A stretch of 64,000 nucleotides of DNA from an uncultured bacterium (lineage in GTDB: Bacteria; Cyanobacteriota; Vampirovibrionia; Gastranaerophilales; Gastranaerophilaceae), in assembly GCA_900550295.1 (NCBI GenBank), contig URRM01000002.1, forward strand, positions 1 through 64,000, written 5' to 3'. The position numbers were made by a program, and so were the translations under genes. Positions 44,411-53,129 of this stretch are shown one piece after another. Within the stretch, counting starts at the first letter, position 1, and each line of letters starts with the position of its first letter. The notes under the pieces are model-generated. The model was given only the letters and a program-made list of their open reading frames with translations. It made no database searches and was not told where the DNA came from.

Positions 44411-45761
44411 TTCTTTGCTTTTCTAAAATAATACCTTGTTTAATTTCAACAACGTCAACGCCAAGTTGTTCAAGCACTTTCATTGCAACGCAATCAGGAA
44501 CGGTTGTGATTGCATATAAAAGGTGAGCAGATTCAATTTTTGGTTCATTACGACGTTTAGCAAGTTGCCAAGCTGTTTCAAGCACTTTTTTAGCACGTGC
44601 GGTAAAGGTTATTTCTTGGTCAAAATACTCATCACCATAACCAACGATGTCTTCAACGGCTTGTCTTGCATCTTTTATTGTAACTTCAAGTTCGTTTAAT
44701 ACTCTAAAACCAATGCCATAGCCTTCAGCAATAATGCCAAGCAAAAACATTTCGGTACCAACTGTGTTTCTACCGATTCTTCTTGCTTCTTCTTTTGCAA
44801 GCTTCATAATTGTAAGCGTTTCAGGCATTTGCTTTTCAATAGGTTTTACAATTTCGTGTTCAACTGTTGATGTTGAAAGATTCATATTTTTTAAAATGTT
44901 GTAAGCAATACCTTTTTTAGATTTCAAGATGCCTAAAAGAAGGTGAGTCGGTGTAACTTCTGATGAACCAAGTTCTTTAGCTGTTTCAATTGCTAAATTC
45001 ATAGCTGTAAATGCATTTGGCGTAAAGATAATTTGTTTTTCTTCAAATTCATCTTTACGTGAAGTTACTTCTTTAAGTTTTTGTTCGAATATTTCGGAAG
45101 TTAAGCCCAAATTACCTAAAATTTGAGTTAATTCTGTATTTGAATCTTCAAGAATTGAAGATAAAATTTGTTCAGTGCCGAGAATTTCGTAGTTTGATGT
45201 TGAAAGCTTTGACAAAGCTTTATCAAACACCTCTTTGCTACCTGAAAGCAGGTTGTCCGTTTGAAGCAATTCTTCCGGTAGACCTGAATTTTCATCGTTT
45301 TCCGGATGAAGTTGACGTTTTGTTTTCTTTTGACTTAAACGAGATATTAAATCTTTTGTTTTGTAAATATCAAAATTAAAACGTTCCAAAATTCTTGGAA
45401 TATATGAACTTTTGTCGTTTAGCACCGCTAAGAATATGTGTTCATAAAGAATATTTTGATTGCCTGATTTTTGAGCGATATCAAGCGCTTTTTTTAATAA
45501 ATCCTTGCTTGCAGTACTAAACGGAGGAGTAGAAACAATTCTTACCGATTTTTCAAAGCGTAATTTTTCATCAACAACTTTTTGTAAGTCTTCAAAGGTT
45601 ACTTTGTAAGTTCTAAAAACATTTAATGATATACCTTTTGCTTGTTTTACAAGCGCCAACAAAAAGTGCTCAGGCTGAACCGATACATTTTGCATCAATT
45701 TTGCTTGATTTTGAGCTTCCGTAACTACGTTAATAGCTTTTTCGGTAAATTTTTCTAACAT
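44403..45761 (-). CDS. Protein made of three Clp N-terminal domains, no ATPase
   Basis: A 452-residue protein built from six helical half-repeats at about 3-65, 82-143, 172-231, 246-307, 316-375 and 385-446, that is three Clp_N domains. The last (KLAKEEARRIGRNTVGTEMF and FTARAKKVLETAWQLAKRRN) is close to the ClpC N domain. No Walker A or B motif is present. In ClpA/ClpC these domains dock adaptors and substrates. Alone, the protein could compete for adaptors, hold substrates, or bind a ClpC hexamer. It starts on the stop of the DUF1292 gene, in an operon with an orphan ClpX-type zinc finger. Confidence 0.85.
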   Translation of the reverse strand: MLEKFTEKAINVVTEAQNQAKLMQNVSVQPEHFLLALVKQAKGISLNVFRTYKVTFEDLQKVVDEKLRFEKSVRIVSTPPFSTASKDLLKKALDIAQKSGNQNILYEHIFLAVLNDKSSYIPRILERFNFDIYKTKDLISRLSQKKTKRQLHPENDENSGLPEELLQTDNLLSGSKEVFDKALSKLSTSNYEILGTEQILSSILEDSNTELTQILGNLGLTSEIFEQKLKEVTSRKDEFEEKQIIFTPNAFTAMNLAIETAKELGSSEVTPTHLLLGILKSKKGIAYNILKNMNLSTSTVEHEIVKPIEKQMPETLTIMKLAKEEARRIGRNTVGTEMFLLGIIAEGYGIGFRVLNELEVTIKDARQAVEDIVGYGDEYFDQEITFTARAKKVLETAWQLAKRRNEPKIESAHLLYAITTVPDCVAMKVLEQLGVDVVEIKQGIILEKQRSD

Positions 45762-46018
45762 TAGTCCTCAGTTTCGTCTTCGATTGATTCAATATATTCT
45801 TGTACTCTATCAAATTCATCGTCATCTTCGATTGTTTCAAGAGTGTAACCATCGCCATCGTTTAAAAGTTTCATGACAACGATATTTTCGTCATCTTCAA
45901 CTTCAGGATTTGTAAGTAAAGCATATTCTTGATCTTCAAATACGATAATGTCGAATAATTCAAATTTAATGCTATTTCCGTTTTCATCAACGGTTTCAAT
46001 AATTCTTTTTTCTACCAT
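45761..46018 (-). CDS. DUF1292 (YrzB-like) protein
   Basis: An 85-residue, very acidic protein; KFELFDIIVFEDQEYALLTN matches DUF1292. In Firmicutes this family follows the RuvX/YqgF gene, and the same pair is seen here with 14 bases between them. The function is unknown. It overlaps the Clp_N gene start by one base. Confidence 0.85.
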   Translation of the reverse strand: MVEKRIIETVDENGNSIKFELFDIIVFEDQEYALLTNPEVEDDENIVVMKLLNDGDGYTLETIEDDDEFDRVQEYIESIEDETED

Positions 46019-46032
46019 TTTATAACCTTCCT

Positions 46033-46440
46033 TTAATTTATTTTTGATAAGTATTGTTCTAATATTATTCTAGCACTTTCAACGTCAACGAGCCCTTTTT
46101 CTTTGCGAAAGTTAACTTTTTGTTGCCTCAAGTTTTCTTCTGCGGTATCAGAGGTTAATCGTTCGTCCTCTTGATGAATTTTGTATTCAGTTTCAAAGTT
46201 CTTTGAAAAATTAATACAATCTTGAGCTTGTGAGCCTTGAGTGCCATCCATATTGTATGGTACGCCAATAACAATTTCTTGAACATTGTTATCTTTGGCT
46301 ATTTTTTTTATTTCTGCAATTGCGGTTTCTTCCGGAGTTCTTGAAATGTAAGTATGGCGGTTAGCAAGCACATGTAGATAGTCGCTAAGGGCTATACCGA
46401 TTCGTTTTGTGCCGATATCTAAACCCATAATTTTATGCAT
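46033..46440 (-). CDS. ruvX: Putative pre-16S rRNA nuclease YqgF/RuvX
   Basis: A 135-residue RNase H-fold nuclease. GLDIGTKRIGIALSD carries the first catalytic Asp, EIVIGVPYNMDGTQG the second strand region, and QEDERLTSDTAE the downstream acidic motif. The family matures 16S rRNA 5' ends and is also annotated as a Holliday junction resolvase. Its ATG overlaps the preceding stop by one base. Confidence 0.93.
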   Translation of the reverse strand: MHKIMGLDIGTKRIGIALSDYLHVLANRHTYISRTPEETAIAEIKKIAKDNNVQEIVIGVPYNMDGTQGSQAQDCINFSKNFETEYKIHQEDERLTSDTAEENLRQQKVNFRKEKGLVDVESARIILEQYLSKIN

Positions 46441-48077
46441 TAGTCTTTAACCCATTTGTTTTCAATTGCGCTAATAATTTTGTTCAGAGCTTCCATTGTG
46501 AATTCACTTCGAACTTCTTCTCTGTTTCTTGCAAAGATATTTGTTGTTTCAGAAGCCTCTTTAATTCTGAATTTTAAGCCCATGTAATATTCATAAATAC
46601 TTTTTCTTACAATGTTTACAAGCATTTCGTGTGTGTATTTTTCATCAAAGTATAATGAATAAAGTCTTTGAGCTTCGCCCTTTTCATTTGCAAGATATTT
46701 CAAATAAGCTGACATTAAGAAACGTTTTGTCCATCTTTTGTGTTCTTTTTTGTTGAACAATTCATCAAAATTGTCTTCAATAGCTTGGTCTAAATCGATT
46801 TCATAATTTTCTTTTTTGAATTCTTTGTTGATAATTGTAATAAAATCAGCAAATTCATCGCTAAAGTCAGTATCTAAGAACCATTTTTGAGCGATATCAG
46901 ACAAGCAAATTTTGTCAAAATCGTTTTTGGAAAGGGCATCTTTTTTGAACTTATCTTCCATAATGAATTCAATAGGCACCGGTTCAGGAGCTATATCCGC
47001 TGTTAAGTTTCTCCAACAAATATATTCATATGAAACTATTTCGCCGTTTTTATGAACAATATTTTCAGCGTTTACAAGTAAAGTTTTTAAAACTGTTTGG
47101 TTAATGTAAACACTATCGTTGTCGCCGTAGAATCGTTCTACAATCTTTTCAAATTCATTTTTTGTAATTTGATTGAATCCGAAACAATCAACAATGCCCC
47201 ATTTATCATTTGTAACAACGGCTACAAATTGAATACTTTCATCTTCTCTTTCTCTTGAAAAGATTAATGATTGGTTACCATGACCGTCTGGATAGCTTGT
47301 GTAACATTCGTATGCTCTGGAATCAGAAAGCACGTCTTTGTAAAAATCTAAAGAGTTGTCTTCTCTAACGCCAGACAATTTTAATGCTGAAATTCCACGT
47401 TTGATTGGAGGTAACAAATCTTCTTCAACGTATTGAGCAGCTTCTTCTAAGGCATGAAGTGCTAATTGAGATTTTGTTTTGCTTAATATTTCTAATGCAA
47501 CTTTTGCAATTTTTGCAGTCGGATCATGTAAAAATACCGGTATTAAAATATTAGCCAAAGCATCTTCTGAATAATCATCACCTAAAGACTCAACAAGAGT
47601 GATTTTGTCTTGATAAGGTAAAGCTTCCAAGAAGTCTAAAAAGTCAATTTGAGCTTCAGGATTCATTATTGCAGTGTGTAATAATTCTTTTGTTTCACTG
47701 TCAATAACTTCTTCCGGTGATTCAAAATATTCGTCAATGTCGTTATAGTTAACTTGATTACCCATGTCACGAAGAAGGTTCAAGATTAAAGCTTTGTTGT
47801 AATCGCTTACTTTTGGGCTTTTTAATGAAGTCCAAAGAGCGTTTTCCAAGGATTCTTTATCGCTAAGTTTTAACAACAAGTAGCTGATAATGAAAGCTTT
47901 GTCTTCTTTTGTCTTTACAAATTCTCTCATTAATAGGTCAAGAATCATTTTTTTATTTTCTTGAGCTTCTAAAACATCAATAATTTCATCAACTTTTGAT
48001 GCATCTGATAATGTTTGTAACTTTGAAATTACAGTTAAAATTTCTGCTTTTAATTGAATTTTGTTAAGTTGTTCCAT
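46440..48077 (-). CDS. Uncharacterised HEAT-like helical protein in the Clp-domain operon
   Basis: The start is set at the ATG at 48077 (545 residues): GGAGG lies 13 bases upstream and the codon follows the zinc-finger gene's stop by one base. An earlier in-frame ATG at 48104 would put that site inside the gene. The N-terminal ~230 residues look like helical HEAT repeats (KITLVESLGDDYSEDALANI, LIPVFLHDPTAKIAKVALEI). A middle alpha/beta part (230-330) and a helical C-terminal part follow. I do not recognise the family. HEAT repeats bind proteins, so it may link the zinc finger to targets. Confidence 0.72.
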   Translation of the reverse strand: MEQLNKIQLKAEILTVISKLQTLSDASKVDEIIDVLEAQENKKMILDLLMREFVKTKEDKAFIISYLLLKLSDKESLENALWTSLKSPKVSDYNKALILNLLRDMGNQVNYNDIDEYFESPEEVIDSETKELLHTAIMNPEAQIDFLDFLEALPYQDKITLVESLGDDYSEDALANILIPVFLHDPTAKIAKVALEILSKTKSQLALHALEEAAQYVEEDLLPPIKRGISALKLSGVREDNSLDFYKDVLSDSRAYECYTSYPDGHGNQSLIFSREREDESIQFVAVVTNDKWGIVDCFGFNQITKNEFEKIVERFYGDNDSVYINQTVLKTLLVNAENIVHKNGEIVSYEYICWRNLTADIAPEPVPIEFIMEDKFKKDALSKNDFDKICLSDIAQKWFLDTDFSDEFADFITIINKEFKKENYEIDLDQAIEDNFDELFNKKEHKRWTKRFLMSAYLKYLANEKGEAQRLYSLYFDEKYTHEMLVNIVRKSIYEYYMGLKFRIKEASETTNIFARNREEVRSEFTMEALNKIISAIENKWVKD

Positions 48078-48078
48078 A

Positions 48079-48357
48079 TTATTTGCTAATCCTCCAGATT
48101 GCATCTAAAACTTTTTGTGCCTCTGCTGATGGCATTCTATCGTTTAAAATTAGGTATTGAACGGCAATCATTGTGCATTCGGAGCAAATGTTAACCCCGG
48201 GACCTTTTACCATTTTTAACACTTCTGTGTTTGGACGACCGCAAAAACTACAATAAACTAACTCATTGTTAAGAGTTTCTTCATGTGTTTCGCTGTGAGT
48301 TTTACTTGGCTTCTTTGTTCGTTTTTGTCCTAATTTCACTACTTTTTCGTCTGTCAT
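48079..48357 (-). CDS. Stand-alone ClpX-type C4 zinc-finger protein
   Basis: A 92-residue protein: a basic tail (1-33) and then the ClpX zinc-binding domain, with C36 and C39 (CSFCGRPNTEV) and C58 and C61 (ICSECTMIAVQYL). The AAA+ part of ClpX is absent. The start at 48357 is favoured because AGAGGT lies 3 bases before it; an ATG at 48375 is the alternative. In ClpX this domain dimerises and binds adaptors such as SspB. It opens an eight-gene operon (48357 to 41267) with gaps of at most 14 bases. Confidence 0.87.
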   Translation of the reverse strand: MTDEKVVKLGQKRTKKPSKTHSETHEETLNNELVYCSFCGRPNTEVLKMVKGPGVNICSECTMIAVQYLILNDRMPSAEAQKVLDAIWRISK

Positions 48358-48402
48358 ATTGACCTCTTTTCTCATGTTTATTTTAACTTAAATGTAATTT
48401 TA

Positions 48403-48431
48403 TTGCCAAGTTATTTACTTTATTTTATAAT
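48403..48431 (+). promoter_or_regulatory. Sigma-70-type promoter of the lipoprotein-lgt unit
   Basis: TTGCCA (-35), a 17-base spacer, then a perfect TATAAT (-10), ending 35 bases before the lipoprotein start codon. The best promoter match in the window. Confidence 0.65.
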
Positions 48432-48466
48432 AATTATTACAAGCACTTAATAAAGGGATAATGTAT

Positions 48467-49069
48467 ATGAAAAAAGCTATATTTTTAGTTACTATTTTAA
48501 TTCTATCTGTATTTACTACAGCATGTATAAATAATCTTGCTGTACAAGAGTTGAATAACAAAGCCTTAGATTATATGAAAAAAGGCGATTATGAAAATGC
48601 TATCAGTCGTTTGAAATCCAGTGCAGACTTAGACGGTACTATTTTTGAAACACAATACAACTTGGCATTAGCATATACAGAAAATGATGATTATCCGGAA
48701 GCCGTAGAAACATTTGAAAAAGCTGCAAAACTAAAACCTGAATTTCCTGATGTTTTCTACTCAATGGCGGTAATGTATGAAAACTATGCAAAAGATTTGT
48801 ATGCAGGTGAAACAAAACAACAAAAAGAAGAACAAGAAAATTCAGACGATGAAGACGATGTGAAGCCAACTGCTCAATCATATGGTGATGATGCATACAA
48901 ACCAACTGATGATGAAATAACAAAAGTAAAAGAATATTATAATTTATCTATTGATTGTTACAATAAATATATTGAATTGGCTGCTACAGCTAATGATACA
49001 GCAGAAGTTCAATCAAAAATTGAAGACCTTCAAGATAAAATTATGACTCTAGATGCTGATTCAAACTAA
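48467..49069 (+). CDS. TPR lipoprotein
   Basis: A 200-residue protein from the ATG at 48467, chosen because AGGG lies 9 bases upstream; the ATG at 48461 would leave only 3 bases. The N-terminal helix KKAIFLVTILILSVFTTAC ends in a lipobox-like TTAC, so the Cys is probably lipidated. Two TPR units follow (ALDYMKKGDYENAISRLKSS, NLALAYTENDDYPEAVETFE), then an acidic Gln/Glu-rich linker and a further helix pair. Its stop overlaps the start of lgt, the enzyme that would lipidate it. Confidence 0.8.
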   Translation: MKKAIFLVTILILSVFTTACINNLAVQELNNKALDYMKKGDYENAISRLKSSADLDGTIFETQYNLALAYTENDDYPEAVETFEKAAKLKPEFPDVFYSMAVMYENYAKDLYAGETKQQKEEQENSDDEDDVKPTAQSYGDDAYKPTDDEITKVKEYYNLSIDCYNKYIELAATANDTAEVQSKIEDLQDKIMTLDADSN

Positions 49070-49866
49070 TGATTAGTTTTCAATCACCTTCATCAATAGC
49101 GTTTAGTATTAACGGGTTTAACGTCTATTATTACGGCATTTGTATGTCATTGGCACTTTTATGCGGGTTTAGTCTGTCGTATTTAATTGCCAAAAAGTTT
49201 TATAAATCTGTGGATGCTGATGTTCTTTATGATGTGGTAACGGTCGGACTTTTAATCGGTTTTTTATGCGCAAGAATTTATTATTGTATTTTGAATTTTG
49301 ATTTTTATTCAGCTAATCCTGATGAAATTTTAAATTTTAGAGAAGGCGGAATATCAATTCAAGGTGGAATTTTGGGTGGTTTTTTATTTGGAGCAATTTA
49401 TGCAAAACTGAAAAAACTTCCGATTTTGATATTAGCTGATATTGCATCATACGGAATGATTTTAGCTCAAGCAATAGGACGCTGGGGAAATTTTTTTAAT
49501 TCAGAGGCATACGGACATCCTACAAATACTTTTGGTGTGTTTATTCCTGTTTCAGCTCGTGTGCAAGGTTATGAACAATTTTCATATTTTCAACCAACAT
49601 TTTTATATGAAAGTTTCTTGAACTTGATTGTTTTAGCGATCTTGTTTTTTGTTGTCAGAAAACTAAAATTTAGATTTGATGGCTTAATCTTTGCCTCATA
49701 TGTGATGTTATATTCAATAGTAAGGCTAATAATTGAACCAATGCGCTTAGATAGTGCGCTAAACATTGGCTCAATTCACATTGCAACAATCGCAAGCCTT
49801 GTAATGATAACACTAGCTATGATTTTTAGCGTGATACTTTATAAGAAAACAAAATCTAATTCATAA
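49069..49866 (+). CDS. lgt: Prolipoprotein diacylglyceryl transferase
   Basis: Transfers diacylglycerol to the lipobox Cys, the first step of lipoprotein maturation in the inner membrane. The 265-residue, multi-helix protein carries IQGGILGGFLFGAIYAKLKK and the signature GRWGNFFNSEAYG; GRIYYCILN-like start ARIYYCILN and YSIVRLIIEPMR are also conserved. It overlaps the lipoprotein gene by one base (TAATG). Confidence 0.96.
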   Translation: MISFQSPSSIAFSINGFNVYYYGICMSLALLCGFSLSYLIAKKFYKSVDADVLYDVVTVGLLIGFLCARIYYCILNFDFYSANPDEILNFREGGISIQGGILGGFLFGAIYAKLKKLPILILADIASYGMILAQAIGRWGNFFNSEAYGHPTNTFGVFIPVSARVQGYEQFSYFQPTFLYESFLNLIVLAILFFVVRKLKFRFDGLIFASYVMLYSIVRLIIEPMRLDSALNIGSIHIATIASLVMITLAMIFSVILYKKTKSNS

Positions 49867-49882
49867 TTTATAATTTAACAAT

Positions 49883-49921
49883 AAAAATGTTCTATAGCTC
49901 AAATGACTTTAGAACATTTTT
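49883..49921. terminator. Bidirectional terminator between lgt and the PhoR-like kinase
   Basis: 12-bp perfect arms AAAAATGTTCTA / TAGAACATTTTT with a 15-base loop. T runs leave the stem on both strands, so it can stop both convergent genes. Confidence 0.85.
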
Positions 49922-51835
49922 TTATCTCTTTTCAAATGATATTTCCCAACCGTCATTTCCGTTGTTAGAAGAAGCCAGTTCTTTTACCTCTTGAACCTCA
50001 TCTTCTGTTTTTTTAGGCATTTCGTCTTGAGGCGCATCATCTTCAACTTTTGGCGGATTGATTGGTAATCTGAACCCGAATGTTGAACCTTCACCGACTT
50101 TTGAGTTAACGAAAACTTGTCCTTGGTGATGTTTTTCAACTGAAATTTTAACTAAGTGCAAGCCAAGTCCCGTACCTTTTATTGTATGAGTATTGTTTTC
50201 AACCCTAAAGAATCTGTCAAAAACTTTTTCAAGATATTCAGGTGCTATACCTTGACCTTGGTCTTCTACGCTAACTTCTACGTAATCGCCAACTCTGGCA
50301 CGTTCCGCTCTAATTTTAATACGTTTTCCGTAAGGTGAGTATTTAATCGCATTAGACACGATGTTTGCAATAACACGTCTGATGCTGTCTTTATTGAACG
50401 GTATTTCCGGTAAATCAGGCTCTTTCATAACCGAAATAGTCAAGTGATGTTCATTTGCAAGAACCTTCATTTCATCTACAACATCTTCAATTACAGGCAT
50501 AATGTCTTGTTTTGTTTTTTCTAATTTTACGTTTTGTGATTCATAACGTGAAAAGTCTAGAATATCATTAACCATACGGTTTAGGCGGATAATTTCTTGA
50601 TTCATTACGCCGATAAATTCTTTTTGAGTGTTAAAATCAAAATCGTTGCCGTAATTATAAAGAGTGTCAATATAGCTTCTAAGAACGGTTACAGGAGTTC
50701 TTAACTCGTGGGAAACGTTCGAAATGAAGTGTGAACGCAAGTTATCCATTTCAATTTCTTTTGTAACGTCGATTAATACAATGATATAGCCCACGTAATC
50801 TCTGTTTACAGAGAACATAGGCGACATTACAGCCTTGATAACTCGTTGATTTACTTCAATGTTAAATGCCAGAGGTCGTTGTTCCATAACGTCTAGCGGT
50901 GTATCTTTAAATTGTTCGATTCTGTCTTTGAAACAAAGTTCGCCGTTTGTATCGCAATATTGTTGAATTTTAGTTTTCAAAATTTCGTTCGGTTTCACGT
51001 CTAATAATTGTTGAGCGTGTTCATTAACCAAAATAATGTTGTCGTAGTTGTCACAAACAACAACACCGTTTGCAATACAAGCCAAAACCGCTTCTAATTT
51101 ATTTTTTTCTAAAGTCAATTGACCGATGTTTTGCTCTTCAAATTGGTGAAGTTTTGTAGACATGTCGTTAAATGCATCAAATAATTGCTTAACTTCCTTT
51201 GTCATGCCTTGAGATTCAACTTTAACCCCGAAGGTTCCTGAAGAAATCTTTTTAACGCCGTCTTGAAGAACCTTCAATTCCTTAGTTGAAAGAATTGTTT
51301 GTGCAAGCATAACAAGTACGATTAAACCCCAAGTTAAGGCAAATACCATAATCAAAGAGGTTGTTGTTGTGTCTGTAATTGCAGAAATAATAGTTCCTGA
51401 AAGTCCAACGATTACAGAACCTACGTTTTTAGATTCAATACCGTTTTTAAGCTGCATAGGTGAACTTACAACAATTTTTGCATGATTTGCTCTGTTTGCA
51501 TAATCTTCTTTACTTGAATAAATAGTTTTTCCGTCTTGAGCCTTAAACTCAATGAATGCGATATCGTCGTTGCTACCTAAGATTGACAGCGAATGTGAGC
51601 GCAAAGTGTCATATTTGCTAAGTTCTGGAATATCTTTAGTAATCTCAACTGATTCAATGGCAAGAGTTTTAGATATAATTTGACCGAAGTTTTTATATCC
51701 GACATCTAAATTTTTATGAATTTTAGTAACGGCAAAGCATGTAAGACAAACCATTACTATCGTTGTTGATAGTAGCCCAAATATAATCAGACGATTTTGT
51801 GTTGTCTTAAAAAGACCGTTAATCCCATTAATCAT
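49922..51835 (-). CDS. Membrane sensor histidine kinase, PhoR/WalK-like (orphan)
   Basis: A 637-residue kinase. Two membrane helices (about 16-38 and 160-182) bracket an extracytoplasmic sensor. Then come HAMP (about 185-235), PAS (about 245-360), HisKA (FISNVSHELRTPVTVLRSYI) and HATPase_c (NIVSNAIKYSPYGKRI, DQGQGIAPEYLEKVFDRFFR, GTGLGLHLVKISVEKH). The C-terminal ~45 residues are an acidic tail. The layout is that of PhoR/WalK, kinases for phosphate or cell-wall stress. No response regulator is next to it. Confidence 0.93.
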   Translation of the reverse strand: MINGINGLFKTTQNRLIIFGLLSTTIVMVCLTCFAVTKIHKNLDVGYKNFGQIISKTLAIESVEITKDIPELSKYDTLRSHSLSILGSNDDIAFIEFKAQDGKTIYSSKEDYANRANHAKIVVSSPMQLKNGIESKNVGSVIVGLSGTIISAITDTTTTSLIMVFALTWGLIVLVMLAQTILSTKELKVLQDGVKKISSGTFGVKVESQGMTKEVKQLFDAFNDMSTKLHQFEEQNIGQLTLEKNKLEAVLACIANGVVVCDNYDNIILVNEHAQQLLDVKPNEILKTKIQQYCDTNGELCFKDRIEQFKDTPLDVMEQRPLAFNIEVNQRVIKAVMSPMFSVNRDYVGYIIVLIDVTKEIEMDNLRSHFISNVSHELRTPVTVLRSYIDTLYNYGNDFDFNTQKEFIGVMNQEIIRLNRMVNDILDFSRYESQNVKLEKTKQDIMPVIEDVVDEMKVLANEHHLTISVMKEPDLPEIPFNKDSIRRVIANIVSNAIKYSPYGKRIKIRAERARVGDYVEVSVEDQGQGIAPEYLEKVFDRFFRVENNTHTIKGTGLGLHLVKISVEKHHQGQVFVNSKVGEGSTFGFRLPINPPKVEDDAPQDEMPKKTEDEVQEVKELASSNNGNDGWEISFEKR

Positions 51836-51937
51836 ACAAAAATTATACCATGTAATAATATTAAGGGCAAATTTATTTATATTTGTCCATGCCGGAAATA
51901 AAGTTGACTTTCAAAATAATTTTATTAATAAGATTGT

Positions 51938-52576
51938 ATGATGGAAATATTGAATAAATTATTAAAACTAAATAGAAAACAAGAATCCAAACCGTCAGTA
52001 TTTGACCAAATAGATAACTTATTTGACGATTTGACAGTTGATGAATTGTCAATAAGAGTTGGAAATGATCTGGTTGAATTTGGCGAAGAGTTGTGTAAAC
52101 GGATTACACAATTAAGAGATGATATAGCTGAGGAATGTGGCTACATTATCCCTCCTGTAAGGATTTTAGATGATAATGAAATGCAAGAAAACCAATTTTG
52201 CATTTTTGTCAGAAACAATCCGTGCCGAGTTGGTTACACCGTTCCAACCGTTGATTATGCTTGTGAAGAGATTATCAATGAACTTAGAGATGTATGTTTT
52301 GAGCATATTGATGTGGTCTTTTCAACTGCTCTTACTGAAAAGTATATAGAACGTGCATCAAGAAACAACGGCGGTTTGGTTTACTTTGTAACTCATTTTT
52401 TGCCGGTAACCGGTATTAAATATGTGTTAACAAACTTAATTAAAAACGGAAAATCAATAAAAGATATTGATAATGTTTTTGCGCAGATTTGTGAGCAAGC
52501 TTCAAAGGACAGAGATACTTGCTATTTACGTAATCCTAAAATCGTGTTTGAACGTGTTAACGCAGAAATTAAATAG
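51938..52576 (+). CDS. Stand-alone FlhA cytoplasmic-domain-like protein
   Basis: A 212-residue soluble protein with no membrane helix. Residues ~32-105 align well with the start of the FlhA/SctV cytoplasmic domain: VDELSIRVGNDLVEF, then LRDDIAEECGYIIPPVRILD followed by DNEMQENQFCIF. Residues ~130-200 resemble the end of that domain: VVFSTALTEKYIERA and IKYVLTNLIKNGKSIKDIDN. The eight-helix gate part and a middle section of ~80 residues are missing. In type III export FlhA-C forms a ring that docks chaperones and substrates and contacts FlhB-C. It overlaps scpB's 3' end by 8 bases. Confidence 0.78.
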   Translation: MMEILNKLLKLNRKQESKPSVFDQIDNLFDDLTVDELSIRVGNDLVEFGEELCKRITQLRDDIAEECGYIIPPVRILDDNEMQENQFCIFVRNNPCRVGYTVPTVDYACEEIINELRDVCFEHIDVVFSTALTEKYIERASRNNGGLVYFVTHFLPVTGIKYVLTNLIKNGKSIKDIDNVFAQICEQASKDRDTCYLRNPKIVFERVNAEIK

Positions 52577-53129
52577 CTTCTTCGTCAGTAGAAGGTTCCG
52601 GTAGGATTGCAGTAGGTTCGTCTTCGTCAGTGATACCTTTATCAACCTCAAGAATACGGGCAAGTGTTTTTGCATCGCCTTTAAGTTTAAAGTATTCTGC
52701 AAATTTTGGTGTAGTTTTAATATTGAATGAACGCCCGTTTTTGTCTTTGTGACGTGAGATTAAACCCATGTCTAAAAGTTCTTTAACGTGTTCATAAGCA
52801 TTTGCACCACGAATTTCTTTTAAATATGACTGTCTGATAGGTTCTTTTAATGCGATGACTGTTAGAGTTCTAAGTGCAGCAGGTTTTAAATCTACAGGAC
52901 AAAGTTTTTCAACGATGTCCATATGTTCAGCTTTTACTTGAAGAATATAACCGTTTTCGTCATCAATTTCTAAAGCACCTTCTCGTGATGAATAATCCAT
53001 AATAAGTTCAAGCATTGCTTCTTCAATGCTGTCATTATCTGTTTCTAATATTTCTGCAATTTCGCTTGTTTGTAGGGCTTTACCGGTTGTGAATAAAACC
53101 GCTTCAATTCTTGCTTTTAGCTTTTCCAT
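52569..53129 (-). CDS. scpB: Segregation and condensation protein B
   Basis: A 186-residue kleisin-associated protein with paired winged-helix domains. ARIEAVLFTTGKALQTSEIA and ALRTLTVIALKEPIRQSYLK followed by EIRGANA are typical. It completes the Smc-ScpA-ScpB complex that compacts and separates chromosomes. Its start overlaps the scpA stop by one base. Confidence 0.94.
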   Translation of the reverse strand: MEKLKARIEAVLFTTGKALQTSEIAEILETDNDSIEEAMLELIMDYSSREGALEIDDENGYILQVKAEHMDIVEKLCPVDLKPAALRTLTVIALKEPIRQSYLKEIRGANAYEHVKELLDMGLISRHKDKNGRSFNIKTTPKFAEYFKLKGDAKTLARILEVDKGITDEDEPTAILPEPSTDEEAI

